A stretch of 5,402 bases of DNA, taken from an uncultured Phascolarctobacterium sp. (GTDB lineage Bacteria > Bacillota > Negativicutes > Acidaminococcales > Acidaminococcaceae). The stretch spans positions 1-5,402 of the forward strand of contig CAKQHU010000097.1 in assembly GCA_934234275.1 (NCBI GenBank), given 5' to 3'. The notes beneath the pieces were generated by a model, which worked only from the letters and a program-made list of their open reading frames with translations, searched no databases and had not been told where the DNA came from. This document shows positions 1 to 5,366 of this stretch, piece after piece. The first letter of the stretch is position 1, and the number at the start of each line of letters is the position of its first letter. Position numbers and translations under genes: made by a program.

Positions 1-4
1 GATG

Positions 5-33
5 AGTATGAGTATATCATGAAGCGAAGTCAA
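5..33 (-). promoter_or_regulatory. Possible divergent leftward promoter
   Basis: On the minus strand a -35 box TTGACT (33-28) is followed after 17 bases by CATACT (10-5), which matches four of six -10 consensus positions. It uses the left half of the palindrome at 28-43 as its -35 box, mirroring the rightward promoter. It would drive a gene beyond the left edge, which cannot be seen. TetR-type regulators are often divergent from their target, so the arrangement is plausible, but the -10 match is weak. Confidence 0.25.
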
Positions 34-43
34 GTTCTTGACT
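28..43. promoter_or_regulatory. Perfect inverted repeat, candidate TetR operator
   Basis: AGTCAAG-TT-CTTGACT is a perfect 7+7 base inverted repeat with a 2-base centre. Its size and symmetry suit a dimeric TetR-family repressor. Each half contains a TTGACT that could serve as a -35 box, one for each direction, so a bound repressor would block both promoters. It lies 120 bases upstream of the TetR gene start. The repeat is seen directly; the link to the regulator is inference. Confidence 0.5.
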
Positions 44-64
44 AAACTCTATGTATATGATAAT
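38..64 (+). promoter_or_regulatory. Candidate promoter of the TetR-type regulator gene
   Basis: A -35 box TTGACT (38-43) is followed after 15 bases by GATAAT (59-64), a five-of-six match to the -10 consensus. The spacer is shorter than the preferred 17. Transcription would begin near position 71 and give a leader of roughly 90 bases. The -35 box is the right arm of the palindrome at 28-43, consistent with autorepression. No better promoter was found between 1 and 150. Confidence 0.35.
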
Positions 65-129
65 CTAAGTTGGATAAAAAATCTATCTACAAAAATCGAA
101 ATTCGTACTTTAATGAACACTTTTCATAA

Positions 130-139
130 AATGTACATT
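130..139. promoter_or_regulatory. Short perfect palindrome before the regulator's RBS
   Basis: AATGTACATT is a perfect 10-base palindrome ending nine bases before the AGGAG ribosome binding site (148-152) of the TetR gene. It could be a second operator, but a 10-base palindrome in AT-rich DNA can easily arise by chance, and its sequence is unlike the repeat at 28-43. Confidence 0.2.
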
Positions 140-163
140 ATCGGGAGAGGAGCACTGCATACC

Positions 164-751
164 ATGGACAGAAGACAAAAAAAGACCAGGCAGGCAATTA
201 TCGACGCCTTTGTCAAACTGCTTACCAAAACGAGCTATGAAAAAGTCAGCGTTAAGGATATCATCGATGCAGCCAACGTCGGACGCAGCACCTTCTACAG
301 CCACTTCGAAACCAAGGATGATCTGGCACGCCAAATCTGCTTCGAGCTTTTCGACCATATCTTCAGCCCCGTTATCCCGCCCTGCTCCACACATAATTTT
401 TCCGAGATGCCGCAAAACACGGAAACTCGTATCACACACATCCTTTATCACCTGCGCGACAAACGCGAATACTACCTGGGTATCATCAATTACGATGACG
501 GTACGCTGTTCTTAGGCTTCTTCCGTGATTATATGCTGCAGAATGTCAGCATTAAGATGAGCGGTTCCTACGATGAATATTCGCAGCGAGTACCGGAAGA
601 CTTTTTAATCAACAGCCTCACTAGCAGCTTTGTCGGTATGATACGCTGGTGGCTCAAAAACAAAATGAATCCCGGTCCGGAGGTTGTTGCCGGTTATTAT
701 ATGGCATTGATTAATCCTGCCATTGCCGAATTCCAGACCAAGGGAGAATAA
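164..751 (+). CDS. TetR/AcrR family transcriptional regulator
   Basis: A 195-residue DNA-binding repressor of normal TetR length. The N-terminal helix-turn-helix domain covers about residues 1-60: a basic start (MDRRQKKTRQ), an AIIDAF helix, then VSVKDIIDAANVGRSTFYSHF (about 28-48), the classic recognition region with the family's TFYxHF pattern, followed by KDDL. The C-terminal ligand-binding half (about 80-190) ends in a helix with GMIRWWL (158-164) and resembles the TetR_C_8/DhaS-like C-terminal domains. I chose the ATG at 164 because AGGAG (148-152) sits 11 bases upstream and the protein then begins like other TetR members. The same frame is open back to a TTG at 38, but that stretch lies over the promoter and has no RBS. 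The ligand and targets are unknown. It converges on the ECF operon, so autoregulation and control of a divergent gene to the left are more likely than control of that operon. Confidence 0.9.
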   Translation: MDRRQKKTRQAIIDAFVKLLTKTSYEKVSVKDIIDAANVGRSTFYSHFETKDDLARQICFELFDHIFSPVIPPCSTHNFSEMPQNTETRITHILYHLRDKREYYLGIINYDDGTLFLGFFRDYMLQNVSIKMSGSYDEYSQRVPEDFLINSLTSSFVGMIRWWLKNKMNPGPEVVAGYYMALINPAIAEFQTKGE

Positions 752-767
752 AACTTGCTTAAGCAAC

Positions 768-836
768 AAAAAAAGAACTGCTAAAGCTTTGTACAGCAAT
801 AAACTGCACAGAGCTTTCGCAGTTCTTTATTTTTTT
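768..836. terminator. Bidirectional intrinsic terminator
   Basis: Two 25-base arms (772-796 and 804-828) pair with two mismatches and one G-T wobble around a 7-base loop (797-803). A run of seven T (830-836) follows on the plus strand. A run of seven A (768-774) precedes it and gives seven U on the minus strand. It therefore ends both the TetR gene (stop at 751) and the convergent ECF operon. The stop codon of ecfT (837-835) overlaps the T run, so there is almost no spare sequence. Confidence 0.93.
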
Positions 837-1503
837 AAAGGTATTTAATCCACAGCGGATAGGTACTAAGCACTACTACCAAAAGCAATACGAAAATATC
901 GCAGAAGCGCAGCGGTGCCGGCGGCATATTCTTGTAGGTGTTGCCACCGAAGCCCTTCAGCTCCATGGAAAGCGCCAATGTTTCCGATTTTGCTACCGCA
1001 CGCATAACCAGCGGGCGGATAACAACCAGATAAGCAAAGAAGCGCTTGAACATATTGCCGCGGTTGGAATAACCGCGACAGCTTTGTGCATCCAGCGTAA
1101 TACCGCTGTCAGTCAGAAAGTTAGGCACAAAACGCAGTGCCGTAGTCAACATGAAGGCATATTCGCAGGGCATATGGAAACGGTCTACCAAAGCCTTGGC
1201 AATATCCTGAATACGGCTCGCTGCCAGCAGGCACAAAAATGCCATCGTCATAACCAGCATGCGCAGGCCGCCGATAAGCGATACATCGAGCGGAGAGCCG
1301 AAAAGCAGCTGCAGTAAAATCATCATACCGGTGAAAACTGCCAGGCCGCCTATAGCAGCCATCGTCATTCTGTCATGCTTAATGTATAGCAGCAGCGCCA
1401 GCTCCAAAACCAGAATCGTGGCTACCGCTTCTACCGGCAGGATGAATACCCAGGCAGTAACCGCCAGAGTAACTATAATCTGTGTAAAGGCTGTCAGCTT
1501 CAT
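835..1503 (-). CDS. ecfT: ECF transporter transmembrane coupling protein EcfT
   Basis: A 222-residue integral membrane protein that links the S component to the two ATPases of an energy-coupling-factor importer. Hydrophobic segments lie near residues 8-22, 25-41, 47-68, 75-95, 155-170 and 200-216, with a long cytoplasmic region between that carries the coupling helices. The two EcfT signature motifs are recognisable but divergent: AQSCRGY (139-145) has CRG, and TLALSMELKGFG (175-186) has LKG, where family members usually have Ala-Arg-Gly. The length is slightly below the usual 250-270. The start ATG overlaps the stop of the preceding ATPase gene as ATGA (1503-1500), and AAGGAGGG (1517-1510) lies six bases upstream, so translation is probably coupled. 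It is the last gene of the operon, ending in the shared terminator. Confidence 0.88.
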   Translation of the reverse strand: MKLTAFTQIIVTLAVTAWVFILPVEAVATILVLELALLLYIKHDRMTMAAIGGLAVFTGMMILLQLLFGSPLDVSLIGGLRMLVMTMAFLCLLAASRIQDIAKALVDRFHMPCEYAFMLTTALRFVPNFLTDSGITLDAQSCRGYSNRGNMFKRFFAYLVVIRPLVMRAVAKSETLALSMELKGFGGNTYKNMPPAPLRFCDIFVLLLVVVLSTYPLWIKYL

Positions 1504-2306
1504 CTGCTTCCCTCCTTACAAATAACTTGCTTGCAAAATTCTTCGGCAGTTGCGGCCTCAATGCCCAAAGAAGCAGCTAACGCTGCTACCGTAGGACGGC
1601 ACAGGCCCCAGCGCTCTACAGGCTGGCTGCCGTCAAACAGCTTCGCCGGCGTACCGTCATAAACCAGCTTGCCGTAATGCAGCACAATCGCACGCTTAGC
1701 ATAACGGCGTACAATATCCATATCATGCGAAATCAATACAATCGTAATACCGCGCTTTTCATTGATTGCCTGCAGGTAGCTCATCATAGCTTCCTTTTCC
1801 AGCGCATCCTGACCGTTGGTAATTTCGTCCAGAATCAGTGTACGCGGGTTAAGCGCCAGCGCCGCCGCCACACCAAGGCGGCGCTTCTGTCCAAAGGACA
1901 GCAGGCGCGGATACTCGCCCTTCAGCTCTGTCAGGCCCATAGCCTCCAGCGCTTCGTTTACCTGACGCTCTATAGTTGCTTCCGTCAGCTTTTTGGCGCG
2001 CGGACCGTAAGCAACCTCATCAAATACCGTATCCTCTAAAATCTGCAGGTCCGGGTTTTGGAATACGTAACCGATTTTGTCGGCCAAATCTGCCGGCTCA
2101 CGCTTAACGATATCCTCACCGTCAACAAAAACCTGGCCGCTGCGCGGATGGCACAGTGCCATAAACAGACGGCTCAAGGTTGTTTTGCCGCTGCCGTTAT
2201 GTCCCAGCAGCGCCACAAACTCTCCGTCCTCTATCTTGCAATCCATATCCTTGATTACAGGCTGTCCGCGCATATAAGCGAAATTGACATCCTTTGCTTC
2301 TAACAT
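1500..2306 (-). CDS. ecfA2: ECF transporter ATP-binding protein (second ATPase)
   Basis: A 268-residue cytoplasmic ABC ATPase, one of two that power the ECF importer as a heterodimer. Visible motifs: Walker A GHNGSGKT (35-42), Q-loop VFQNPDLQI with Q83, signature LSFGQ (136-140) instead of LSGGQ, Walker B LILDE (157-161) with catalytic E161, D-loop region TNGQD (163-167), and switch histidine H194 in LISHD. The C-terminal part (about 225-268) has the RPTVAALAASLG stretch usual for EcfA subunits. Its own Walker A, Q-loop, Walker B and His are intact; the deviations sit in the parts it contributes to the partner's ATP site. It overlaps the upstream ATPase gene by one base (TGATG) and ecfT by four. 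GGGAGAG (2320-2314) is its RBS. The A1/A2 naming here only follows gene order. Confidence 0.93.
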   Translation of the reverse strand: MLEAKDVNFAYMRGQPVIKDMDCKIEDGEFVALLGHNGSGKTTLSRLFMALCHPRSGQVFVDGEDIVKREPADLADKIGYVFQNPDLQILEDTVFDEVAYGPRAKKLTEATIERQVNEALEAMGLTELKGEYPRLLSFGQKRRLGVAAALALNPRTLILDEITNGQDALEKEAMMSYLQAINEKRGITIVLISHDMDIVRRYAKRAIVLHYGKLVYDGTPAKLFDGSQPVERWGLCRPTVAALAASLGIEAATAEEFCKQVICKEGSR

Positions 2307-3175
2307 CAGTCAGCTCTCCCTTCTGCCGCAACAATCCCATAGGTGCGAAAATCAGCCAGCGCATCCTCTTCGCTGCGCCAATCGCCCAAATCCACGCCAA
2401 GCTTTTCTTCCAGACCAAGCTTTATCTGCCACAGTGACGGCAGCAACGGACGTAATACGGGATTTTCGTACATTTTAGGAGCTGCAGCCTCAAAGGCATC
2501 AGCCGCCACCAGCTCGCCCTCGTTCAGTACAATCATATCCGTTACGTAAGGCAGCACATAATCCACGCGATGCTCAACGGCAATAATCGTTGTACCGTAC
2601 TGCTTGTGGATTTTATCTACCAGCTTATACAGGGAACGTGCACCGTCCGGGTCCATTGCGGATACAGGCTCATCCAGCACGATAATCTCCGGATGCACGG
2701 CAAGCGTTGCTGCCAGCAGCAGACGCTGACGCTGACCGCCGCTTAGCTCGTCCAGCTGATAGCTTTCGCGCCCCGGCAGGCCTACATCTTCGAGTGCCTG
2801 TCTGGTGCGTTCTTCAACCTCCTGCGGCGCAAAGCCGTGGTTAAGCAGGCTGAAGGCAATTTCCTCGCCGGCAGTCAATGAAACCAGCTGGCTTTCGTAG
2901 TCCTCCATAATAAAGCCCACACGCATGGCAATATCGCTGACACGCTTACCCTTAGTGCTTTCGCCGTTAATTTTAACATCGCCGCTGTAGCGTCCGCCCA
3001 TGTAATAGGGGACGATACCGGTCATAGCCTTGCACAGCGTTGTCTTGCCGGCACCGCTCGGTCCGGTGATAACGGTGAAGCTGCCTTTTTTGATTTCAAA
3101 GTTGATATCACGCAGCACCAGATCCGATTTTTTATAGGCAAAATAAAAATTCTCTAAGTTGATTACGCTTTCCAT
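2306..3175 (-). CDS. ecfA1: ECF transporter ATP-binding protein (first ATPase)
   Basis: A 289-residue ABC ATPase, partner of the next gene's product. Visible motifs: Walker A GPSGAGKT (38-45), signature LSGGQ (144-148), Walker B IIVLDE (164-169) with E169, D-loop SAMDPDG (172-178), and switch histidine H202 in VEHR. The Q-loop is unusual: VGFIMEDYESQ has Glu (E91) where the conserved Gln of VFQDPESQ-type sequences is expected. A C-terminal extension of about 65 residues, typical for EcfA proteins, follows the ATPase core. The start codon overlaps the stop of the S-component gene by one base (TAATG), and AGGAGG (3191-3186) lies 10 bases upstream. The Q-to-E change and its neighbours are discussed under findings. 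Confidence 0.93.
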   Translation of the reverse strand: MESVINLENFYFAYKKSDLVLRDINFEIKKGSFTVITGPSGAGKTTLCKAMTGIVPYYMGGRYSGDVKINGESTKGKRVSDIAMRVGFIMEDYESQLVSLTAGEEIAFSLLNHGFAPQEVEERTRQALEDVGLPGRESYQLDELSGGQRQRLLLAATLAVHPEIIVLDEPVSAMDPDGARSLYKLVDKIHKQYGTTIIAVEHRVDYVLPYVTDMIVLNEGELVAADAFEAAAPKMYENPVLRPLLPSLWQIKLGLEEKLGVDLGDWRSEEDALADFRTYGIVAAEGRAD

Positions 3176-3750
3176 TATTTTTCATCCTCCTGAAAGTAAA
3201 ACAGCTTCCGCACGGGAGCGTACAGGAAGAAGGTTATCAAGCCGTTAAGCAGACCTACAATTGCAACAACCGGCAGCATAGCATAAATCCATACGTGCAG
3301 CGGCAAGCCTAAAATAAGCTTCAGGATAAAAGTAAACAGACCGCCGCTGGTCATCGTAGCAACAAAGCCGGTGATAAACGGGCGCAGCTTCCACTCGCTG
3401 ATACCAGTTTTGAACATAGCCTCAACCAAAAGGCAGCAAACAGTCGCACCAGCCAGCTCACTGGCAACATTGCCCAGTGGGAAAGCTGATTTGGAGGACG
3501 GAACCAGTGTCAGGCCGGCGATAAAACCGATACCTATAGCCTGCGACAGCTTAGGACGCGTCAAGTTAATAACAATAGAATACATAGCAATTGTCCAGTT
3601 AGGCGTTACACCGCCGACGTTAGGACTTACAGTGTGCAGAATAATACCGATTGCCAGCAGCATCGCCGTAATTGCGACCCAGCGGTAGCCATCCTGCATT
3701 GGCTCAACCTCTATCAGCTGCGGCACAGGCTTATTATTTCTTTCATACAT
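3175..3750 (-). CDS. ECF transporter substrate-binding S component, TrpP-like
   Basis: A 191-residue, very hydrophobic protein with about six membrane segments (roughly 24-42, 50-64, 68-84, 93-113, 124-148, 154-180), the size and topology of an ECF S component, which binds the substrate in the membrane. Being first in an S-A-A'-T operon supports this role and suggests a dedicated (group I) transporter. From memory of Bacillus TrpP, a shared pattern runs through the N-terminal half: AIGxxLHxxxP, GGxxPxW, an IGIGFIAGL helix, then SAFPLGN (88-94). I therefore favour tryptophan or a related aromatic compound, but substrate cannot be read from sequence and another small nutrient is possible. The N-terminal 22 residues are hydrophilic and slightly long. 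Start ATG 3750 has GAGAGGTG-type RBS (3767-3760). The leader is only about 40 bases, so a T-box or riboswitch does not fit. Confidence 0.8.
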   Translation of the reverse strand: MYERNNKPVPQLIEVEPMQDGYRWVAITAMLLAIGIILHTVSPNVGGVTPNWTIAMYSIVINLTRPKLSQAIGIGFIAGLTLVPSSKSAFPLGNVASELAGATVCCLLVEAMFKTGISEWKLRPFITGFVATMTSGGLFTFILKLILGLPLHVWIYAMLPVVAIVGLLNGLITFFLYAPVRKLFYFQEDEK

Positions 3751-3799
3751 GAGTAATTACACCTCTCCCTAAAATAGTGCCTGAAAATAATATGTTACC

Positions 3800-3828
3800 A
3801 TTATACTATATTTAAATGCTTTTGTAAT
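3800..3828 (-). promoter_or_regulatory. Sigma-A promoter of the ECF transporter operon
   Basis: On the minus strand, -35 ATTACA (3828-3823) matches four of six consensus bases and is followed after 17 bases by a perfect -10 TATAAT (3805-3800). Transcription should start near 3793, about 43 bases before the S-component ATG. The weak -35 next to a perfect -10 would allow activation or repression by a factor binding the repeats here. Confidence 0.7.
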
Positions 3829-3833
3829 GCTTT
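3815..3833. repeat. Tandem 8-base direct repeat over the ECF -35 box
   Basis: AATGCTTT occurs at 3815-3822 and again at 3826-3833, a period of 11 bases, about one helical turn. The second copy overlaps the -35 box and the first lies in the spacer. This could be a regulator binding site. A loose inverted pair TCCTG (3848-3852) / CAGGA (3861-3865) lies further upstream. The repeats are seen directly; their function is inference. Confidence 0.35.
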
Positions 3834-3889
3834 AGCGAAAAAAAGTATCCTGAGTTATAGCAGGAAAAGAAAATTGTTACAAAGGTAAT

Positions 3890-3923
3890 AAAAAAATCTG
3901 CCACGCTTGCGCACAGCAGATTT
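3890..3923 (-). terminator. Terminator of the hicAB operon
   Basis: An 8-base perfect stem pairs 3894-3901 (AAATCTGC) with 3916-3923 (GCAGATTT) around a 14-base loop that has some inner GC pairing. Read leftwards it is followed by a run of seven U (3896-3890), partly shared with the stem. It begins 30 bases after the hicB stop and isolates the ECF promoter from read-through. Confidence 0.75.
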
Positions 3924-3952
3924 CTATTTTTATAGGTTACGCTCAATCTTAT

Positions 3953-4315
3953 CTATTTGGCATTAAGAGCATCATTACGCGTAAGCAGATATACACAATA
4001 CTGATTCATGCTAATACCTTCCTGCTTAGCATGCTGACTCAAAAGCTTATGCAAAGCCTTGGGCACACGAAGTTTAAACTGACCGGAATATTTATCCTTT
4101 TTTTCAGGCAGAGGAATTTCCATTTCATTTTCCAAGGCAGCTTCCAGCCATGTACGCTTAACATCAACTGCATTTGCCGCTGCCTCTTCAATAGTATCCC
4201 CCATAGTAATACAGCCGGGAAGCTCAGGAAAATAAGCAACATAACCGCCTTCATCTTCATCAGGTTCAAACTCAAGGCGATAATTCAACTTCATGTAATC
4301 TTCTAAAGTTTTCAT
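3953..4315 (-). CDS. hicB: Type II antitoxin HicB
   Basis: A 120-residue antitoxin that neutralises HicA by binding it and usually represses the operon. The N-terminal half (about 9-70) is the HicB degenerate RNase H-like domain, with the hallmark GGYVAYFPELPGCITMGDTI pattern (23-42) and EEAAANA. The C-terminal part (about 78-112, FKLRVPKALHKLLSQHAKQE then ISMNQYCVYLL) is a ribbon-helix-helix DNA-binding domain, so this HicB can bind an operator itself. The start ATG 4315 overlaps the hicA stop as ATGA and has GAGGAAG (4326-4320) just upstream. An in-frame Met at residue 8 (4294) is a possible alternative, since some HicB proteins begin near there. The gene is visibly more AT-rich than the ECF and his genes on either side, which fits an acquired module. 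Confidence 0.92.
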   Translation of the reverse strand: MKTLEDYMKLNYRLEFEPDEDEGGYVAYFPELPGCITMGDTIEEAAANAVDVKRTWLEAALENEMEIPLPEKKDKYSGQFKLRVPKALHKLLSQHAKQEGISMNQYCVYLLTRNDALNAK

Positions 4316-4554
4316 TTTTCTTCCTCGCTTTCCACAATATTTTTCACTAACTTAATATACACCTTTTTGATTGGTTTATGCTTAGGAATAGTAATAACAG
4401 CTCTGCCCTTTTTACGAAACGAAAAATGGCTGCTGCCACTTCGCGGAGATTGCATTTCATAGCCATAGCTTTCCAATATTTTCTGCAATTCCTCAAACCG
4501 CATATCAGGCGATAATTTTTTCAGCTTGTACAGTAGCTTTTCCCATTGTGACAT
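4312..4554 (-). CDS. hicA: Type II toxin HicA, mRNA interferase
   Basis: An 80-residue toxin expected to cleave mRNA independently of the ribosome. It shows the double-stranded-RNA-binding-like fold signature: FEELQKILESYGYE (20-33), then SGSSHFSFRKKGR with the conserved catalytic histidine H43, ITIPKHKPIKKVYIKLV (54-70) and the VESEE end. It is slightly longer than minimal HicA proteins because of an N-terminal extension MSQWEKLLYKLKKLSPD that I know from a common HicA subtype, so the ATG at 4554 is favoured over M18 (4503). GGAGGT (4571-4566) lies 11 bases upstream, but see the finding on its position relative to the promoter. The order toxin-then-antitoxin with a four-base ATGA overlap (4315-4312) is typical for hicAB. 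All key residues are present, so it is probably active. Confidence 0.92.
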   Translation of the reverse strand: MSQWEKLLYKLKKLSPDMRFEELQKILESYGYEMQSPRSGSSHFSFRKKGRAVITIPKHKPIKKVYIKLVKNIVESEEEK

Positions 4555-4571
4555 AGCTTCTTTCTACCTCC

Positions 4572-4600
4572 ATTATACTTGGTGTCATATGTGGTGTCAA
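4572..4600 (-). promoter_or_regulatory. Perfect-consensus sigma-A promoter of hicAB
   Basis: On the minus strand, TTGACA (4600-4595) and TATAAT (4577-4572) are separated by exactly 17 bases: a full match to the sigma-A consensus. Transcription is expected around 4565, only some 11 bases before the hicA ATG. Such a strong promoter needs repression, presumably by HicB or the HicA-HicB complex through the repeats inside it. The -35 box is one base away from the T run of the hisIE terminator. Confidence 0.88.
4581..4599. promoter_or_regulatory. Direct repeats in the hicAB promoter, candidate HicB operator
   Basis: GGTGTCA occurs at 4581-4587 and 4593-4599, 12 bases apart, with CATATG (a palindrome) at 4586-4591 between. 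The copies cover the spacer and the -35 box, so a bound ribbon-helix-helix HicB would block RNA polymerase. Many HicB operators are inverted repeats, so a direct-repeat layout would be a variation. Function is inferred from position. Confidence 0.45.
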
Positions 4601-4601
4601 T

Positions 4602-4635
4602 AAAAAAGGCATCTGCCGAAAGCTCGACAGATGCC
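4602..4635 (-). terminator. Terminator of the histidine operon
   Basis: Arms 4608-4619 and 4624-4635 pair as GGCATCTG-x-CGA with TCG-x-CAGATGCC, one mismatch, around a 4-base AAGC loop. Read leftwards the hairpin is followed by six U (4607-4602). It lies about 100 bases after the hisIE stop and is the obvious end of the his transcript. The same T run directly precedes the hicA -35 box. Confidence 0.9.
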
Positions 4636-4636
4636 A

Positions 4637-4653
4637 CTGACTCACACAGTCAG
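4637..4653. repeat. Small hairpin just before the his terminator
   Basis: CTGACT (4637-4642) and AGTCAG (4648-4653) form a perfect 6-base stem with a 5-base loop, one base away from the terminator hairpin. In the leftward his transcript the two hairpins would stack in tandem. The rest of the 3' untranslated stretch up to the hisIE stop (4654-4733) shows no gene or convincing promoter. Confidence 0.45.
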
Positions 4654-4733
4654 GCACGATCTTTTCGATAAGTGAAAACAATCATGCAACTGTTTATAGT
4701 CTAACATACATATTTGGTTTTGTAAAATTTTCC

Positions 4734-5366
4734 TTACGCTCTCTTGCCCCCAAGCTCACGCAGCAGCTCCTCCGGCGTAATGTTGTGATAAGCCAGAAGC
4801 ACCAGGCAATGATACCACAAATCTGCCATTTCGTGCAGCACCTTATCCTTCTCGCCGTTTTTGGACGCGATAATTGTTTCCGTAATTTCGTTGCCCAGCT
4901 TTTGCAGCAGCTTATCCTGACTGCCGCTCATGAGGAATTTCATCTCCGCATCGTCAGCCTGACGCTTGTACAAAATCATACGATACAGCTCGCTGATAAC
5001 CTTCGGCAGGCCTTCTACCTCTGGTACCGGCAGATTGGACGTATGCCACAGCGGATTATGGAAGCAGGAATATTCACCTGTGTGACAGGCAACTCCCTGC
5101 TGCTCTACCTTTACGAGCAGCGCGTCACCGTCGCAGTCATAGAACAGCTCCACAACCTTCTGCAGATTGCCGCTCGTCGCGCCCTTATTCCACAGCTCCT
5201 GACGGCTGCGGCTCCAGAACCAGGTATAACCTGTTTCCAATGTTTTGAGCAATGACTCCTCATTCATATACGCCAGCATAACAACATCGTTCGTGCGTAC
5301 ATCTACAACAACAGCAGGCACAAGACCTCTGCTGTCAAATTTGATTTTAGAAATATCGATCTGCAT
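4734..5366 (-). CDS. hisI: Bifunctional phosphoribosyl-AMP cyclohydrolase / phosphoribosyl-ATP pyrophosphatase HisIE
   Basis: A 210-residue cytoplasmic enzyme for steps two and three of histidine synthesis: the HisE part hydrolyses phosphoribosyl-ATP to phosphoribosyl-AMP, and the HisI part opens the adenine ring. HisI covers about residues 1-108, with [17 protein letters not shown] (51-67), the metal-binding DCDGD (77-81) and cysteines C78, C94 and C101 in [12 protein letters not shown]. HisE covers about 117-207, an all-alpha MazG-like domain with GNEITE (E160, E163) and HEMADLWYH (E179, D182). The usual GEE is GNE here, but the metal-ligand acidic residues remain. Length is normal for the fusion. 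The start ATG 5366 overlaps the hisF stop by one base (TAATG), with GAGGTGAGG (5380-5372) upstream. It is the last gene of the his operon, ahead of the terminator at 4602-4635. Confidence 0.96.
   Translation of the reverse strand: MQIDISKIKFDSRGLVPAVVVDVRTNDVVMLAYMNEESLLKTLETGYTWFWSRSRQELWNKGATSGNLQKVVELFYDCDGDALLVKVEQQGVACHTGEYSCFHNPLWHTSNLPVPEVEGLPKVISELYRMILYKRQADDAEMKFLMSGSQDKLLQKLGNEITETIIASKNGEKDKVLHEMADLWYHCLVLLAYHNITPEELLRELGGKRA

Noticed and set aside
38..163. N-terminal 42-codon extension of the TetR gene from a TTG at 38
   Set aside because: There is no RBS, the stretch covers the promoter and operator candidates, and the ATG at 164 has AGGAG and gives a standard TetR N-terminus.
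110..451. Leftward 113-codon open frame antisense to the TetR gene
   Set aside because: It is a shadow of the regulator gene, with no domain pattern and no RBS that would set it apart.
1677..2039. Rightward 120-codon open frame opposite the second ATPase gene
   Set aside because: It lies entirely over ABC ATPase coding sequence with intact motifs, and its translation resembles no family.
3751..3799. Riboswitch or T-box in the leader of the ECF operon
   Set aside because: From the predicted start near 3793 the leader is only about 43 bases and has no T-box, anti-terminator or aptamer-like pairing.
4501..4503. Internal Met (residue 18) as the true hicA start
   Set aside because: The N-terminal extension matches a known longer HicA subtype, and the 4554 start is nearest the promoter.
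4637..4653. CRISPR-like or tRNA-like structure near the his terminator
   Set aside because: There is only one small hairpin beside a terminator; no repeated units, no spacers, no cloverleaf.
4785..5255. Rightward 156-codon open frame antisense to hisIE
   Set aside because: HisIE is certain on the other strand; this frame is a composition artefact with no recognisable motifs.
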